NCBI GenBank assembly: GCA_002025645.1
Contig: CP018783.1
Span: 558,001 to 622,000 of the forward strand
DNA: 64,000 bases
Direction: 5' to 3'
From: Curtobacterium pusillum
Lineage (GTDB): Bacteria; Actinomycetota; Actinomycetes; Actinomycetales; Microbacteriaceae
Part shown: positions 12,101 to 21,644 of the stretch, in pieces
Layout of the letters: every line of letters starts with the position of its first letter
Numbering within the stretch: position 1 is the stretch's first letter
Made by a program: the position numbers and the translations under genes
Notes under the pieces: generated by a model
Told to the model about the DNA's origin: nothing
Databases searched by the model: none
What the model saw: the letters and a program-made list of their open reading frames with translations, nothing else

Positions 12101-13707
12101 TTCGTCACCTGGGCGAACTGCTGCGTGAAGTAGTCGAACAGCAGCCGCGGACGCTGGGACAGGACGGCGATCGGTGTGTCCGACCCCATCGCGCCGAGGG
12201 GCTCCGCACCGGTCTGCGCCATCGGACGCAGCAGGATGCGGACCTCTTCCTCGGTGTAGCCGAAGGCGCGCTGCCGGCGGGTCACCGACGCGGGGGTGTG
12301 CACGATGTGCTCGCGGTCCGGCAGGTCGCCGAGGTTGATGCGGCCCTGCTCGAGCCACTCGCCCCACGGGCCGGAGGTCGCCAGCTCGCGCTTGACCTCG
12401 TCGTCCTCGATGATGCGACCTGCCTCGGTGTCCACGAGGAACATGCGGCCCGGGCGCAGACGGCCCTTCCGCACGACCTTGCCCGCGGGCACGTCGATGA
12501 CGCCGGTCTCCGACCCCATCACGATGAGGCCGTCGTCGGTGACGAGGAACCGACCGGGGCGCAGGCCGTTCCGGTCGAGAGTGGCGCCGACGACCGAGCC
12601 GTCGGTGAAGGTGATCGCCGCAGGTCCGTCCCACGGCTCCATGAGCATCGAGTGGTACTCGTAGAACGCCCGGAGCTCCGGGTCCATCCCGACCTGGTTC
12701 TCCCAGGCCTCCGGGACCATCATCGACACCGCGTGCGGCAGCGACCGGCCGGTCAGGGTGAGGAGCTCGAGGACCTCGTCGAACGAGGCCGAGTCGCTCG
12801 CACCGGGGCTGACGATCGGCAGTAGCGGCGCCATGTCGCCGAGGAGTTCGCTCTGCAGCTGGGACTGCCGCGCCCGCATCCAGTTGCGGTTGCCGCGGAC
12901 GGTGTTGATCTCACCGTTGTGCGCGAGCGTGCGGAACGGCTGGGCGAGCGGCCAGGACGGGAACGTGTTCGTCGAGTACCGCGAGTGCACGATCGCGAGC
13001 TTCGACGCGAAGCGCTCGTCGCTGAGGTCCGGGTAGAACGGCTCGAGCTGGAGCGTCGTGACCATGCCCTTGTAGACCATGGTCCGGCTCGACAGCGACA
13101 TGAAGTACACCTCGGAGTCGTGCTCGGCACGCTTGCGGAGGCGGAAGGCCTGCCGGTCGAGGGCGATGCCGCTCCACGACTCACCGTGCACGTCGTGCCG
13201 GATCGAGGCGACGAAGAGCTGCTCGAACGCGGGCATCGCCGCGCGGGCCAGCGTGCCGAGGACCTCGGGGCGGACCGGGACGTCGCGCCAGCCGAGGACC
13301 CGCAGGCCCTCTTCGCGTGCGAGGCGCTCGACGGCACCCTTCACCGCGTGCCGGTCGTCCTCGTCGACGGGCAGGTACGCCGTACCGACCGCGTACTCCC
13401 CCGCTGCCGGCAGGTCGAACGGGACCTCGGCGCGGAAGAACTCGTCCGGCACCTGGCACAGGATGCCGGCGCCGTCGCCCGTGCCGGCATCCGATCCGAC
13501 CGCACCGCGGTGCTCGAGGTTGCGCAGGGCGCCGAGCGCGGCGTCGACGATGTCGTGACCGGCCGTGCCTCGGAGCGTCGCGACCATCGCGAGCCCGCAC
13601 GCGTCCTTCTCGTTCGCCGGGTCGTACATACCGGCGGCGTCGGGAACCGCGGAGAACCGGCGGTGCGGCGGCAGGAGGCCTGCGGACTGGGGTGGCTGGA
13701 GCGCCAT
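9112..13707 (-). CDS. gltB: Glutamate synthase (NADPH) large subunit
   Basis: The 1531-residue enzyme converts glutamine and 2-oxoglutarate to two glutamates. A short propeptide precedes the catalytic cysteine in DACGLAM (about residue 37), the N-terminal nucleophile of the glutaminase domain. The synthase domain has the FMN-binding [18 protein letters not shown] region and the 3Fe-4S cysteines in CHLDTCPVG. The C-terminal GXGXG beta-helix domain closes the protein ([18 protein letters not shown]). Length is typical of bacterial alpha subunits. The ATG at 13705-13707 has GAGGA about 9 nt upstream. The 206-nt region before it is unusually structured and may carry regulation. Confidence 0.97.
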   Translation of the reverse strand: MALQPPQSAGLLPPHRRFSAVPDAAGMYDPANEKDACGLAMVATLRGTAGHDIVDAALGALRNLEHRGAVGSDAGTGDGAGILCQVPDEFFRAEVPFDLPAAGEYAVGTAYLPVDEDDRHAVKGAVERLAREEGLRVLGWRDVPVRPEVLGTLARAAMPAFEQLFVASIRHDVHGESWSGIALDRQAFRLRKRAEHDSEVYFMSLSSRTMVYKGMVTTLQLEPFYPDLSDERFASKLAIVHSRYSTNTFPSWPLAQPFRTLAHNGEINTVRGNRNWMRARQSQLQSELLGDMAPLLPIVSPGASDSASFDEVLELLTLTGRSLPHAVSMMVPEAWENQVGMDPELRAFYEYHSMLMEPWDGPAAITFTDGSVVGATLDRNGLRPGRFLVTDDGLIVMGSETGVIDVPAGKVVRKGRLRPGRMFLVDTEAGRIIEDDEVKRELATSGPWGEWLEQGRINLGDLPDREHIVHTPASVTRRQRAFGYTEEEVRILLRPMAQTGAEPLGAMGSDTPIAVLSQRPRLLFDYFTQQFAQVTNPPLDSIREQVITSMGMGLGPERNLLTAGPEHAKQITLDFPVIDNDELAKIQHFETESGRHLTVTIKGLYRVDAGKKAMQKRIAAVCDEVDAAIESGKQFIVLSDRDGNAEQAPVPSLLLLAAVHHHLIRTEQRMKVGLIVEAGDVREVHHVATLIGYGASAINPYLAMETCEILVRQGMISGVTPEQAVKNVIKALGKGVLKIMSKMGISTVSSYAGAQAFEAVGLSQEFVDRYFTGTSSILGGVGIEVIAKENAERHAQAYPQDGAVLSHERLQTGGEYQWRREGPPHLFNPDTVFRLQHATRSRRYDIFREYSQAVDDQSEQLMTLRGLFRFKNGARKPVALDEVEPIESIVKRFNTGAMSYGSISKEAHETLAIAMNRLGGRSNTGEGGEDVDRLLDPERRSAIKQVASGRFGVTSMYLTHATDIQLKMAQGAKPGEGGQLPPTKVYPWVARTRHATAGVGLISPPPHHDIYSIEDLKQLIFDVKRANPSARVHVKLVSQSGIGAVAAGVTKALADVVLVSGHDGGTGASPLNSLKHAGTPWEIGLAETQQTLMLNGMRDRVVVQVDGQMKTGRDVVVAALLGAEEYGFATAPLVVEGCILMRVCHLDTCPVGVATQNPELRKRFSGKPEFVVNFFEFIAQEVRELLAELGFRSLEEAIGHADTLDVDRAVEHWKASGLDLEPVLKGPHFEADEPRRHQRDQDHELEQHFDVQLIQQTSDVLEHGGTIALDLPIRNTERAVGTMLGHEVTLRHGENGLPSGSIDVTLRGSAGQSLGAFLPAGITLRLIGDSNDYVGKGLSGGEVIVRPDAGSGFDPADNVIAGNVIGYGATQGSMFIRGIVGERFLVRNSGATAVVEGVGDHALEYMTGGLALILGETGRNLGAGMSGGTAYVRGLREEHVNTDSLASGELRLESLDSADVEIVNDLLARHAAETGSTLAAELLESGDLSDFVKVLPRDYAAVLETRQQAVDEGLDPDGDVVWNRILEVTGG

Positions 13708-13913
13708 GGGGAACCGTCCTCACGAGGAAGTGGAACAGGGACAGCGGTGGCCCGGTGGTGCGTTCCGCCCGAACGGGCGGGACTGGTGCCCGTGCCCACC
13801 GTCAGCGAGTTGCCCTGACGGGGAGCGAGGTGTCGGACCCGGTTGTGGTGGGTCCTGGAGGTGCTGCTGGCACTCGTGCCCGATCGGGATCGGTCACGCA
13901 GGAGGGGTGCTTC
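13708..13913 (-). promoter_or_regulatory. Structured leader upstream of gltB (several hairpins)
   Basis: Between lgt and gltB there are five short inverted repeats in a row: 13765-13780 (7-bp arms, 2-nt loop), 13799-13821 (7-bp arms), 13835-13855 (6-bp arms), 13861-13873 (4-bp arms) and a 10-bp palindrome at 13879-13888. Some may terminate lgt; the others would lie in the gltB mRNA leader. I could not match them to a riboswitch family I know. No convincing small reading frame was seen. Confidence 0.45.
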
Positions 13914-14912
13914 CTAGGCGCGGCCAGCGGTGCTGGTGGTGACCGGATCGGAGTCGGTGACGGCCGCCGGAGCGTCGTCGTCGGTCTCCGACCAGGTGTC
14001 GTCCGAGTCTACCCCGGACTTCGAGCGGGGCTCGCGACCGGGCAGGTACGGGCTCGGCTCCTTGCCGAGGTGCCGCTTGGACTGGACGAGGAAGATGATG
14101 ATGCCGAGCAGGATCGCCGCGAAGGACATCCACACGTTCGTCCGGATGCCGAAGAACGTCTCGCTGGTGTCGACGCGGATGGACTCGAGGACCGAGCGGC
14201 CGATGCCGTACCAGATGAGGTAGAGCGACAGGACCTTGCCCCACTGCAGGCGGAACTTCTTGTCGAGGAGCAGGATCACGACGACGCCGACGACGTTCCA
14301 GATGATCTCGTAGAGGAACGTCGGGTGGAACAACGTGCCCTCGGGCAGGCCCTTCGGGAACGCGGGGTTCGAGGACTCGATCTGCAGGCCCCACGGCAGG
14401 CTCGTCGGCATGCCGAACAGCTCGTGGTTGAAGTAGTTGCCGAGGCGACCGAACGCCTGGGCGAGCAGCACACCGGGCACCACGGCGTCGATGAACGCCG
14501 TGAAGCGCAGGCCGACCTGACGGCAGCCGATGTACGCGCCGACCGAGCCGAGGATGAGCGCGCCGAAGATGGCGAGGCCGCCCTCCCAGATGTAGAGGAA
14601 GGACAACGGGTCGCGGCCCGGGCCGAAGTAGTCGCTGACGTGCGTGAAGACGTGGAACAGGCGACCGCCGATGATGCCGGCCGGGACCGCCCAGATCGCG
14701 ATGTCGATGATGATCCAGCGCTCGACACCACGCGCGTTCAGGCGGCGGTTGGCGAGCACGACCGCCGCGACGATCCCGAGCAGGATGCAGATCGCGTAGG
14801 CGTGGATGCGGAAGTCGAGCGGCAGCGACCAGCCGAACACGTCGCGCAGCCAGGCCGTGAGGTCGAAGTACTGCCAGGCCGTGCTCGGGCTCGGGATGCT
14901 CAGGAGGGGCAT
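13914..14912 (-). CDS. lgt: Prolipoprotein diacylglyceryl transferase
   Basis: The 332-residue integral membrane enzyme attaches diacylglycerol from phosphatidylglycerol to the lipobox cysteine of prolipoproteins. Seven hydrophobic helices are visible, with family motifs GGRLFHVFTH, YIWEGGLAIFGALI and the signature AQAFGRLGNYFNHELFG. The C-terminal tail (about 50 residues after SKRHLGKEPSP) is charged and disordered, as often in actinobacteria. The ATG at 14910-14912 has AAAGG at somewhat long spacing. It follows trpA on the same strand, a neighbourhood conserved in mycobacteria. Confidence 0.96.
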   Translation of the reverse strand: MPLLSIPSPSTAWQYFDLTAWLRDVFGWSLPLDFRIHAYAICILLGIVAAVVLANRRLNARGVERWIIIDIAIWAVPAGIIGGRLFHVFTHVSDYFGPGRDPLSFLYIWEGGLAIFGALILGSVGAYIGCRQVGLRFTAFIDAVVPGVLLAQAFGRLGNYFNHELFGMPTSLPWGLQIESSNPAFPKGLPEGTLFHPTFLYEIIWNVVGVVVILLLDKKFRLQWGKVLSLYLIWYGIGRSVLESIRVDTSETFFGIRTNVWMSFAAILLGIIIFLVQSKRHLGKEPSPYLPGREPRSKSGVDSDDTWSETDDDAPAAVTDSDPVTTSTAGRA

Positions 14913-14974
14913 GGAGGTGCTGTCGCCTTTCGGTACTGGCTGGGCGCGGTGCCGACGTGTCGTCAGCCCCGCTC

Positions 14975-15002
14975 ACTGTAGCGCGGGACGTGCGTGCGTC
15001 AG
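14975..15002 (-). promoter_or_regulatory. Candidate promoter for lgt
   Basis: In the 125-nt trpA-lgt gap the minus strand reads CTGACG, a 16-nt spacer, then TACAGT. This is a fair match to the actinobacterial primary sigma consensus (TTGAC and TANNNT). If used it would let lgt escape tryptophan control. Confidence 0.35.
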
Positions 15003-15037
15003 GAACGCGGACGGCGGTCCTGTGGAAACTGTGACCG

Positions 15038-15847
15038 TCAGCGGCGCTGCGCGCCGGTGGTGAGGTCCGCTGCCCGGTCGGCCACACCCTGGACACCCAG
15101 GTCGGCCAGCGCGCGCACGAAGGCGGACCCGACGATCGCGCCGTCTGCGTACTCGAGGACCTCGCCCACCTGCTCCGCGGTCGAGATGCCGAGACCGACG
15201 CACGTGCGTGCGACGCCTGCGTCACGGAGTCGCGACACGACGGTGCGAGCCGCCACGTCGACGCCCTCGCGAGCGCCGGTCACGCCCATCGTCGAGACGG
15301 CGTAGACGAACCCGCGGCTCGACTCCACCGCCTGCTGCATGCGCGCGTCCGACGAGGAGGGGGCCGCGAGGAACACCCGGTCCAGGCCGGTGCGCTCCGA
15401 CTCGCGGATCCACTCGGCGCCCTCGTCGGGGATGAGGTCCGGCGTGATGAGCCCGGCGGCACCCGCGGCGACGAGGTCGTCGGCGAACCGCTCGACCCCG
15501 TAGCGGAGCACCGGGTTCCAGTACGTCATCACGAGCACGGGCACGTCCGCCCGCTCGGTGATCTGGTGCACGGCGTCGAACACCTGCGCCACGCGGAACC
15601 CGTTCGCCAGGCTCTCCTCGGCGGCGCGCTGGATGACCGGGCCGTCCATCACCGGGTCGGAGTACGGCAGCCCGAGCTCGATGACGTCGACGCCGTTCTC
15701 GGCGAGGGCCACCGCGGCGTCGACGCTCGTCTGCACGTCCGGGTACCCGGCGGGCAGGTAGCCGATGACGGCACCCGCGCGCTCGGCGTTGGCGGTGTCG
15801 ATCGTCGTCGCGACCGTGCGGTTCGCGTTCGTCTGGGTGTTGGTCAC
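15038..15847 (-). CDS. trpA: Tryptophan synthase alpha subunit
   Basis: The 269-residue TIM-barrel subunit cleaves indole-3-glycerol phosphate to indole and glyceraldehyde 3-phosphate. The catalytic glutamate and aspartate are in [20 protein letters not shown]. The phosphate-binding region near the C-terminus reads [15 protein letters not shown] chose the GTG at 15847, which overlaps the trpB stop (GTGA); a longer reading frame upstream would run into trpB. The product forms an alpha2-beta2 complex with TrpB, and the overlap fits coupled synthesis at 1:1. Confidence 0.96.
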   Translation of the reverse strand: MTNTQTNANRTVATTIDTANAERAGAVIGYLPAGYPDVQTSVDAAVALAENGVDVIELGLPYSDPVMDGPVIQRAAEESLANGFRVAQVFDAVHQITERADVPVLVMTYWNPVLRYGVERFADDLVAAGAAGLITPDLIPDEGAEWIRESERTGLDRVFLAAPSSSDARMQQAVESSRGFVYAVSTMGVTGAREGVDVAARTVVSRLRDAGVARTCVGLGISTAEQVGEVLEYADGAIVGSAFVRALADLGVQGVADRAADLTTGAQRR

Positions 15848-17058
15848 AGCTGCACCGCGTTCTCGTCGAGGATGCCGAAGTAGCGACTGGCGGACGCGAC
15901 GTCCTTGTCGCCGCGGCCGGAGAGGTTCACCAGGATGACGCCCTCGGGGCCGAGTTCCTTGCCGAGCTTGATCGCTCCGGCGAGGGCGTGCGACGACTCG
16001 ATCGCCGGCAGGATGCCCTCGGTGCGGCTCAGCAGGCGGAACGCCTCCATCGCCTCGTCGTCGGTGATGGGCTCGTACTTCGCGCGGCCGATCGACGCCA
16101 GGTAGGCGTGCTCCGGTCCGACGCTCGGGTAGTCGAGTCCGGCGGAGATGCTGTGGCTCTCGATCGTCTGGCCGTCCTCGTCCTGCATGAGGTACGACTT
16201 CGTGCCCTGGAGCACGCCCTCGCGCCCGAGCGTGATGCTCGCGGCGTGGCGGCCGGTCTCGACACCGTCCCCACCGGCCTCGTAGCCGTGCAGCGCGACG
16301 GACTCGTCGTCGAGGAACGCCTCGAAGATGCCCATCGCGTTCGATCCACCGCCGACGCACGCGGCGACGGCGTCGGGCAGCCGACCGACCTTGTCGAGGA
16401 CCTGCTGGCGGGCTTCCTCGCCGATGACCTTGTGGAACTCGCGGACCATCTCGGGGAACGGGTGCGGGCCCGCGACGGTGCCGAGCAGGTAGTGCGTGGA
16501 GTCGACGTTGGCGACCCAGTCGCGCAGGGCGTCGTTGATGGCGTCCTTCAGCGTGCGCGAACCGGTCTCGACCGGGATCACCTCGGCGCCGAGCAGTCGC
16601 ATCCGGGCGACGTTCAGCGCCTGACGCTCGGTGTCGACCGCGCCCATGTAGACGACGCAGTCCATGCCGAACAGCGCCGCCGCGGTGGCCGTCGCGACAC
16701 CGTGCTGTCCGGCACCGGTCTCGGCGATCAGGCGGGTCTTGCCGAGCCGCTTCGCGACGAGGGCCTGCCCGAGCACGTTGTTGATCTTGTGCGAGCCGGT
16801 GTGGTTGAGGTCCTCGCGCTTGAGGATGATCCGAGCGCCGCCGGCGTGCTTGGCGAACCGGGGCACCTCGGTGATGATCGACGGCCGGCCGGTGTAGTCG
16901 CGCTGGAGGTCGTCCAGCTCCTGCCGGAACGCCGGGTCCGCCCAGGCCTCGCGGAACGCCGCCTCGAGCTCGTCGAGCGCCAGGACGAGCGACTCGGGGA
17001 CGAACCGCCCGCCGAAGTCGCCGAAGTACGGGCCGTGCAGGTCACGGAGTGAGGTCAC
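15844..17058 (-). CDS. trpB: Tryptophan synthase beta subunit
   Basis: The 404-residue PLP enzyme condenses indole with serine. The PLP lysine lies in [15 protein letters not shown], and the phosphate-binding glycine run in [10 protein letters not shown]. It belongs to the TrpB1 type that partners TrpA. The start is GTG at 17058, preceded by GGGAG. Two stable hairpins occupy the gap between trpC and this gene. Confidence 0.97.
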   Translation of the reverse strand: MTSLRDLHGPYFGDFGGRFVPESLVLALDELEAAFREAWADPAFRQELDDLQRDYTGRPSIITEVPRFAKHAGGARIILKREDLNHTGSHKINNVLGQALVAKRLGKTRLIAETGAGQHGVATATAAALFGMDCVVYMGAVDTERQALNVARMRLLGAEVIPVETGSRTLKDAINDALRDWVANVDSTHYLLGTVAGPHPFPEMVREFHKVIGEEARQQVLDKVGRLPDAVAACVGGGSNAMGIFEAFLDDESVALHGYEAGGDGVETGRHAASITLGREGVLQGTKSYLMQDEDGQTIESHSISAGLDYPSVGPEHAYLASIGRAKYEPITDDEAMEAFRLLSRTEGILPAIESSHALAGAIKLGKELGPEGVILVNLSGRGDKDVASASRYFGILDENAVQL

Positions 17059-17077
17059 GATGGGTCTCCCGGAACAC

Positions 17078-17117
17078 GCCCGCCGGAGCGGGCTGGGACG
17101 TGCCCGGCGAACCGGGC
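17078..17117 (-). promoter_or_regulatory. Tandem hairpins between trpC and trpB
   Basis: Two perfect 6-bp stems with 4-nt loops sit 8 nt apart: 17078-17093 and 17102-17117. They lie within the trp operon transcript just before the trpB ribosome binding site. They may be a processing, stability or partial-termination element; there is no U-tract. Role inferred only from position. Confidence 0.5.
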
Positions 17118-17133
17118 GGGATGGGCGCCGTCG

Positions 17134-17928
17134 TCAGCCGCGGTCGGCGGCTGCGATGAACGACGCGAGTGTGGCGGCGGGGTCGTCGCCCGTCACGAGC
17201 GCCTCCCCCACCAGGACGACGTCGGCACCCGCGGAGCGGTAGTGCGCGACGTCGGCAGGACCGGCGACCGCGGACTCGGCGACGCGGACGACCCCATCGG
17301 GGATCCGGTCGGCGAGCGATCCGAACAGGTCGCGGTCGAGCGAGAAGTCGGTCAGGTCGCGGGCGTTCACGCCGAGGATCCGTGCACCGGCGTCGAGGCC
17401 ACGCGAGACCTCGTCGCCGGAGTGCGCCTCGACCAGGACGCGCATGCCGAGCTCCTCTGCCAGGGTGTGGAGCTCGACCAGCTGCTGCTGCTCAAGCGCC
17501 GCCACGATGAGGAGCACGACGTCGGCGCCGGCCGCGCGTGCCTCGATCACCTGGTACCGGTCGGCGATGAAGTCCTTGCGCAGGACGGGCACGCCGACGC
17601 GGGCCTTGACGGCTTCGAGGTCGGCGAGGCTGCCGAGGAACTTGCGCCCCTCGGTGAGCACGCTGATCGTCGACGCCCCACCGCGCTCGTAGTCGGCCGC
17701 GAGGGACGCCGGGTCCTCGATCGGTGCCATCGACCCGCGGGACGGGCTGGCGCGCTTGACCTCGGCGAGGATCTTCACCCGGTCGCCTGGAGCCAGGAAC
17801 TCGAGGGCGTCGAGCGGGGACGCGACGCGGTCCAGATCGCGTTCGACGTCCGAGTAGGGACGGTCGACGCGACGGGCCGCGGCGTCCTCGAGCGCGCCCG
17901 CGACGAGGGTCTCGAGCACGTTCGGCAT
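17134..17928 (-). CDS. trpC: Indole-3-glycerol phosphate synthase
   Basis: The 264-residue TIM-barrel enzyme closes the indole ring of the tryptophan pathway. The N-terminal substrate loop is KILAEVKRASPSRG with the catalytic lysine, and further active-site parts are VLRKDFIAD and VNARDLTDF. It is monofunctional: no TrpF domain is fused. In actinobacteria the TrpF activity often comes from the HisA homologue PriA, which is not in this window. It lies 7 nt downstream of a small membrane-protein gene. Confidence 0.96.
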   Translation of the reverse strand: MPNVLETLVAGALEDAAARRVDRPYSDVERDLDRVASPLDALEFLAPGDRVKILAEVKRASPSRGSMAPIEDPASLAADYERGGASTISVLTEGRKFLGSLADLEAVKARVGVPVLRKDFIADRYQVIEARAAGADVVLLIVAALEQQQLVELHTLAEELGMRVLVEAHSGDEVSRGLDAGARILGVNARDLTDFSLDRDLFGSLADRIPDGVVRVAESAVAGPADVAHYRSAGADVVLVGEALVTGDDPAATLASFIAAADRG

Positions 17929-17935
17929 GCCGGAC

Positions 17936-18175
17936 CTACTCGGAGTGGTGCTTGGGGACGAACTTCGGGCCGTTCACGCCGTAGCCCGCCTTCGCCATCA
18001 CGGCGCCGACGACGAGCCCGACGAGCACGACGGCCGCTGACGCCCAGACGCCCGCGGCGATGTCGAACCAGAAGAACAGCGTGCCTGCCGCGAATCCGAT
18101 CAGCATGATCACGACGGCGGTCCAGGCGGCCGGCGAGTGGCCTTCGCCGAGTTCTGCGGGCTCAGTGTTGCTCAC
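17936..18175 (-). CDS. Small membrane protein of the trp operon (HGxxPAAW-like)
   Basis: A 79-residue protein with two membrane helices (about residues 16-37 and 44-64) and a GHSPAAW motif just before the first helix, resembling the actinobacterial HGxxPAAW family. It starts with GTG at 18175, overlapping the stop of the preceding gene (GTGA), so it is coupled to it. Small membrane proteins at this point of the trp operon are conserved in relatives, but their function is unknown. A role in tryptophan uptake or pathway anchoring would be speculation. Confidence 0.75.
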   Translation of the reverse strand: MSNTEPAELGEGHSPAAWTAVVIMLIGFAAGTLFFWFDIAAGVWASAAVVLVGLVVGAVMAKAGYGVNGPKFVPKHHSE

Positions 18176-18888
18176 GGTGCTCCTCGTTCTGCTCCGGCGC
18201 CGTCGTTCGACCGGCGCCCCTTCGATCCTACCGGGTCGTCCCCGGGTGCACCGGCACCCGTGTCGGCCGCGGTGTCGTCCGCAGCGGTCGGGTCGACCCC
18301 GGCGCTGAGGTCGTCCCAGTCGACGACGGCGTCCCGCTCGACGGGTGCGGCGGCACGCGCCTGCGCAGCGGCGCCGGCGGTCGCGGCGCCGTACTTGCGG
18401 CTCGGGCCGGGCCACGACCGCTGCACGAACAGCACGACGATGCCGAGCAGCACCGCGAGCACGCCGCCGACGATCCCGACGACGGGCCAGGCGGTGACGT
18501 CCACGGTCGACACGACGCGACGCACCGCGGTCAGGTCACTGACGCCGGCGACCTCGCCGACGGCACCCTTGGCCGCGGCCACCGGGTCCGCGAGGGCGGT
18601 GATGCCCGACACCACCACGCCGAGTCCCAGCAGGACCTCGACGCCCGCGAGCACGATCCGCACGACCCGCCCCGCGATGGTCATCGCCAGGAAGAGCGCC
18701 AGGCTCGCGATCGCCAGCGCGGTGTACGACGGGACGGCAGCTGCACCGTCAGCGTCCACCGTCGAGGTGACCGCGGCACCGGCGTGCAGGTGCACCGTGA
18801 ACCACGTCTGCGTCCACGACAGCATGATGATGCCCGCGACGGCCAGTCCGGCGACGACGACGAGCGGACGGGAGCGGCGGGCCCTCAC
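18172..18888 (-). CDS. Tryptophan-biosynthesis-associated membrane protein
   Basis: A 238-residue protein with four predicted membrane helices and a long hydrophilic, acidic C-terminal tail. It matches the Trp-operon-associated membrane protein family found between trpE and trpC in actinobacteria, including the mycobacterial counterpart. The WTQTWF element after helix 1 is a recognisable family feature. Start is GTG at 18888 within a GTGA overlap with the trpE stop. The role is not established; position conservation suggests a link to tryptophan synthesis or transport. Confidence 0.82.
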   Translation of the reverse strand: MRARRSRPLVVVAGLAVAGIIMLSWTQTWFTVHLHAGAAVTSTVDADGAAAVPSYTALAIASLALFLAMTIAGRVVRIVLAGVEVLLGLGVVVSGITALADPVAAAKGAVGEVAGVSDLTAVRRVVSTVDVTAWPVVGIVGGVLAVLLGIVVLFVQRSWPGPSRKYGAATAGAAAQARAAAPVERDAVVDWDDLSAGVDPTAADDTAADTGAGAPGDDPVGSKGRRSNDGAGAERGAP

Positions 18889-20429
18889 GACCGCACCTCG
18901 CGCATCCGGTTCGCGGTCGCGACGGCACGAAGGGGTGCCGCTGCCTTGTTGATCGCCTCGACGTGCTCGGTCTCCGGGTCGGAATCCGCCACGAGTCCCG
19001 CGCCGGCCTGCACGCGCGCGACCCCGTCCTTGATGAGGGCCGTGCGGATCGCGATCGCGAGGTCGGCGTCGCCGGCGAAGTCGAAGTAGCCCACGACCCC
19101 GGCGTACGCACCGCGCTTGGCCGGCTCGAGCTCGTCGATGATCTCCAGGGCGCGCGGCTTCGGCGCCCCGGACAGGGTGCCCGCGGGGAACGTCGCACGG
19201 AACACGTCGATCGCCGAGGCGTCAGGACGCACCGCGCCCTCGACGCTCGACACGAGGTGCATGATGTGGCTGAACCGCTCGACCGTCATGAACTCGGTCA
19301 CCGCGACCGTGCCCGGCTCGCACACCTTCTGCAGGTCGTTGCGGGCGAGGTCGACGAGCATCAGGTGCTCGGCGCGCTCCTTCGGGTCCTCGAGCAGGTC
19401 GTCGCCGAGGCGGACGTCCTCCTCCGGGGTCGCTCCGCGCGGACGCGAACCGGCGATCGGGTGCGTGATCGCACGACCGGCCTGCACCTTCACGAGGGCC
19501 TCCGGCGAGGCGCCGACGATCCAGAACGGGTCGCCAGCGGTGTCGGCCAGCGACAAGAAGTACATGTACGGGCTCGGGTTCAGGGTCCGGAGCACGCGGT
19601 AGACGTCGAGCGGGTCGGCCGTCACCTCGTGGTCGAACCGCTGCGAGATGACGACCTGGAACACGTCGCCGTCGCGGATGAACTCCTTCGAGCGCTCGAC
19701 CGCGGCCTGGTACTCCGCCGGGGTCGAACGGTGCGTCGGCGTCGGCTCGGCGATGTCGAACGCCTCGGCCACGGTCGCGATGCTCGGCGCGACGAGGTCC
19801 GCCTGCATGCGGTCGAGCCGGGTCTGCGCGTCCGACCAGAGCGACTCGGCGTCGTCGGTGCCGTCGTTCAGCACGCTCGCGACGAGCAGGACGAGTCCGG
19901 TGCGGTGGTCGAGCGCGGCGAGCTCCGACACGAACGAGAGCGCCTGCCCGGGGACGTCGAAGTCGGCCGGGGGCACGTTCGGCAGGTGCTCGAGCTGGCG
20001 CACTGCCTCCCAGCCGATGAAGCCGACCGTGCCACCGACGAGCGGCGGGGTGCCCGGGATGCGCGGGGTCGCCCAGCGCTCGTGCAGCCGGGCGAGGACC
20101 TCGAGCGGCTCGCCGTCGAGCGAGTCGACGGCGCGCGACGCCGGGATCCCGGTGTCGATCCACGCGGCGCGGTCGCCGTCCTGCGTCAGCACGCCGAAGC
20201 TGCGGACGCCGACGAACGACCAGCGCGACCACAGGCCGCCCTGGCCCGCCGACTCGAGCAGGAACGTGCCGGGTCGGCCGTCCGCGAGCTTGCGGTAGAC
20301 GCCGACCGGCGTCTCGCTGTCGGCGTAGAGCGCGCGCACGACGGGGACGACGCGGTGGTCGCCCAGCAGGGCGTCGAACTCCGGCCTGGAGGTGGTGTGC
20401 GGCTTGTCGGAGAGCGTCGCCGTGGTCAT
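18885..20429 (-). CDS. trpE: Anthranilate synthase component I
   Basis: The 514-residue enzyme makes anthranilate from chorismate with ammonia from a TrpG subunit. The feedback site for tryptophan is indicated by the LLES motif in TFLLESAGQG. The chorismate-binding C-terminal half has PIAGSRPRGATPEED, MLVDLARNDLQKV and FPAGTLSGAPKPRA. The start was placed at the ATG at 20427-20429, which overlaps the hisI stop (ATGA); an upstream in-frame start would lie inside hisI. TrpG and TrpD are not encoded in this window. Confidence 0.95.
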   Translation of the reverse strand: MTTATLSDKPHTTSRPEFDALLGDHRVVPVVRALYADSETPVGVYRKLADGRPGTFLLESAGQGGLWSRWSFVGVRSFGVLTQDGDRAAWIDTGIPASRAVDSLDGEPLEVLARLHERWATPRIPGTPPLVGGTVGFIGWEAVRQLEHLPNVPPADFDVPGQALSFVSELAALDHRTGLVLLVASVLNDGTDDAESLWSDAQTRLDRMQADLVAPSIATVAEAFDIAEPTPTHRSTPAEYQAAVERSKEFIRDGDVFQVVISQRFDHEVTADPLDVYRVLRTLNPSPYMYFLSLADTAGDPFWIVGASPEALVKVQAGRAITHPIAGSRPRGATPEEDVRLGDDLLEDPKERAEHLMLVDLARNDLQKVCEPGTVAVTEFMTVERFSHIMHLVSSVEGAVRPDASAIDVFRATFPAGTLSGAPKPRALEIIDELEPAKRGAYAGVVGYFDFAGDADLAIAIRTALIKDGVARVQAGAGLVADSDPETEHVEAINKAAAPLRAVATANRMREVRS

Positions 20430-20872
20430 CGGGTCGCCTCCACTGCCCCGCTCGCCGGAGCAGACGCGGTCGCGTCCGTCGGCGCGGACGCCACGGTGCT
20501 GGCCGGGGCCGTCGCCGTCACGGGGTCGAGGGGGTCGACGTCGAAGCAGCGGTGCGCACCCGTGTGGCACGCGGCACCGACCTGCTCGACGGTGACGAGG
20601 AGCGTGTCCGCGTCGCAGTCGAACGCCGCTCCGCGCACGTACTGCGCATGTCCCGACGTGTCGCCCTTGCGCCAGTACTCGTTCCGGGAGCGGGACCAGA
20701 AGGTCACGCGTCCCTCGGTGAGGGTGCGGCGGAGGGCTTCCCGGTCCATGTAGCCGAGCATGAGGACGTCCTTCGACGATTCCTCCTGCACGACGGCGGG
20801 GAGCAGCCCGTCCGCACCGAACCGCGCGCGGTCGAGGACCGCGTCCGTGCTGGTGCTGGTGCTGTCGGTCAT
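20426..20872 (-). CDS. hisI: Phosphoribosyl-AMP cyclohydrolase
   Basis: The 148-residue enzyme opens the adenine ring of phosphoribosyl-AMP in histidine biosynthesis. It shows the family signature WSRSRNEYWRKG and the metal-binding part DCDADTLL with the downstream cysteines in GAACHTGAHRC. The C-terminal tail of about 30 residues is Ala/Thr/Ser-rich and likely disordered. It is separated by 7 nt from hisF and overlaps trpE, so the his and trp genes probably share one transcript. HisE is a separate gene here. Confidence 0.95.
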   Translation of the reverse strand: MTDSTSTSTDAVLDRARFGADGLLPAVVQEESSKDVLMLGYMDREALRRTLTEGRVTFWSRSRNEYWRKGDTSGHAQYVRGAAFDCDADTLLVTVEQVGAACHTGAHRCFDVDPLDPVTATAPASTVASAPTDATASAPASGAVEATR

Positions 20873-20879
20873 GAGACTC

Positions 20880-21644
20880 CTAGCGTACGGCGTGACCGGA
20901 CGCGCGCAGCGCGTCCTTGACGTCCCCCACCGTCATCTCGCCACGGTGGAAGACCGACGCGGCGAGGAGGGCATCCGCACCCGCGTCGACGGCTGGGGCG
21001 AAGTGCTCGAGCCGACCCGCGCCTCCAGACGCGATGACCGGCACCGAGGACACGGCACGGACCGCGGACACGAGCTCGAGGTCGAACCCGTTCTTCGTGC
21101 CGTCGGCGTCGATGGAGTTGACGAGCAGCTCCCCCGCTCCGCGCTCCACGACCTCGCGTGCCCAGGCGATCGCGTCGAGGTCGGACTCGGTCCGCCCGCC
21201 GTGCGTCGTCACGACGAACCCGGACGGCATCCGGTCGGACCGCTTGACGTCCAGGGACAGCACGACGGCCTGCGCGCCGAACCGGTCCGCGATCTCGCCG
21301 ACGAGGTCCGGGCGGGCGATCGCTGCGCTGTTCACGCCGATCTTGTCCGCGCCGCACTGCTGGAGCCGCGAGACGTCGTCGACGCTGCGGACCCCGCCGC
21401 CCACCGTCAGCGGGATGAAGACCTGCTCGGCCGTGCGCGTCACCGTGTCGTACATCGTCGCGCGGTTCTCCACCGTCGCGCCGACGTCGAGGAACGTCAG
21501 CTCGTCCGCACCCTGCTCGTAGTAGCGGGCCGCGAGCTCGACCGGGTCACCGGCGTCCTGCAGGTCGAGGAAGTTCACGCCCTTGACGACGCGACCGCCC
21601 TGGACGTCCAGGCACGGGATGACCCGGACGGAGACCCCGCTCAC
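20880..21644 (-). CDS. hisF: Imidazole glycerol phosphate synthase subunit HisF
   Basis: The 254-residue TIM barrel forms imidazole glycerol phosphate and AICAR from PRFAR and ammonia supplied by HisH. Catalytic aspartates are visible in [14 protein letters not shown] and in [13 protein letters not shown]. Phosphate-binding segments are TVGGGVRS and IASGGAG. It starts with GTG at 21644 in a GTGA overlap with the hisG stop. HisH and HisA are not in the window. Confidence 0.97.
   Translation of the reverse strand: MSGVSVRVIPCLDVQGGRVVKGVNFLDLQDAGDPVELAARYYEQGADELTFLDVGATVENRATMYDTVTRTAEQVFIPLTVGGGVRSVDDVSRLQQCGADKIGVNSAAIARPDLVGEIADRFGAQAVVLSLDVKRSDRMPSGFVVTTHGGRTESDLDAIAWAREVVERGAGELLVNSIDADGTKNGFDLELVSAVRAVSSVPVIASGGAGRLEHFAPAVDAGADALLAASVFHRGEMTVGDVKDALRASGHAVR

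Noticed and set aside
13799..13888. Resemblance of the gltB leader (GAGUGCCAGC stretch) to a SAM-IV riboswitch
   Set aside because: Only a short stretch is similar; the other conserved parts and the pseudoknot are not visible, and gltB is not a usual target.
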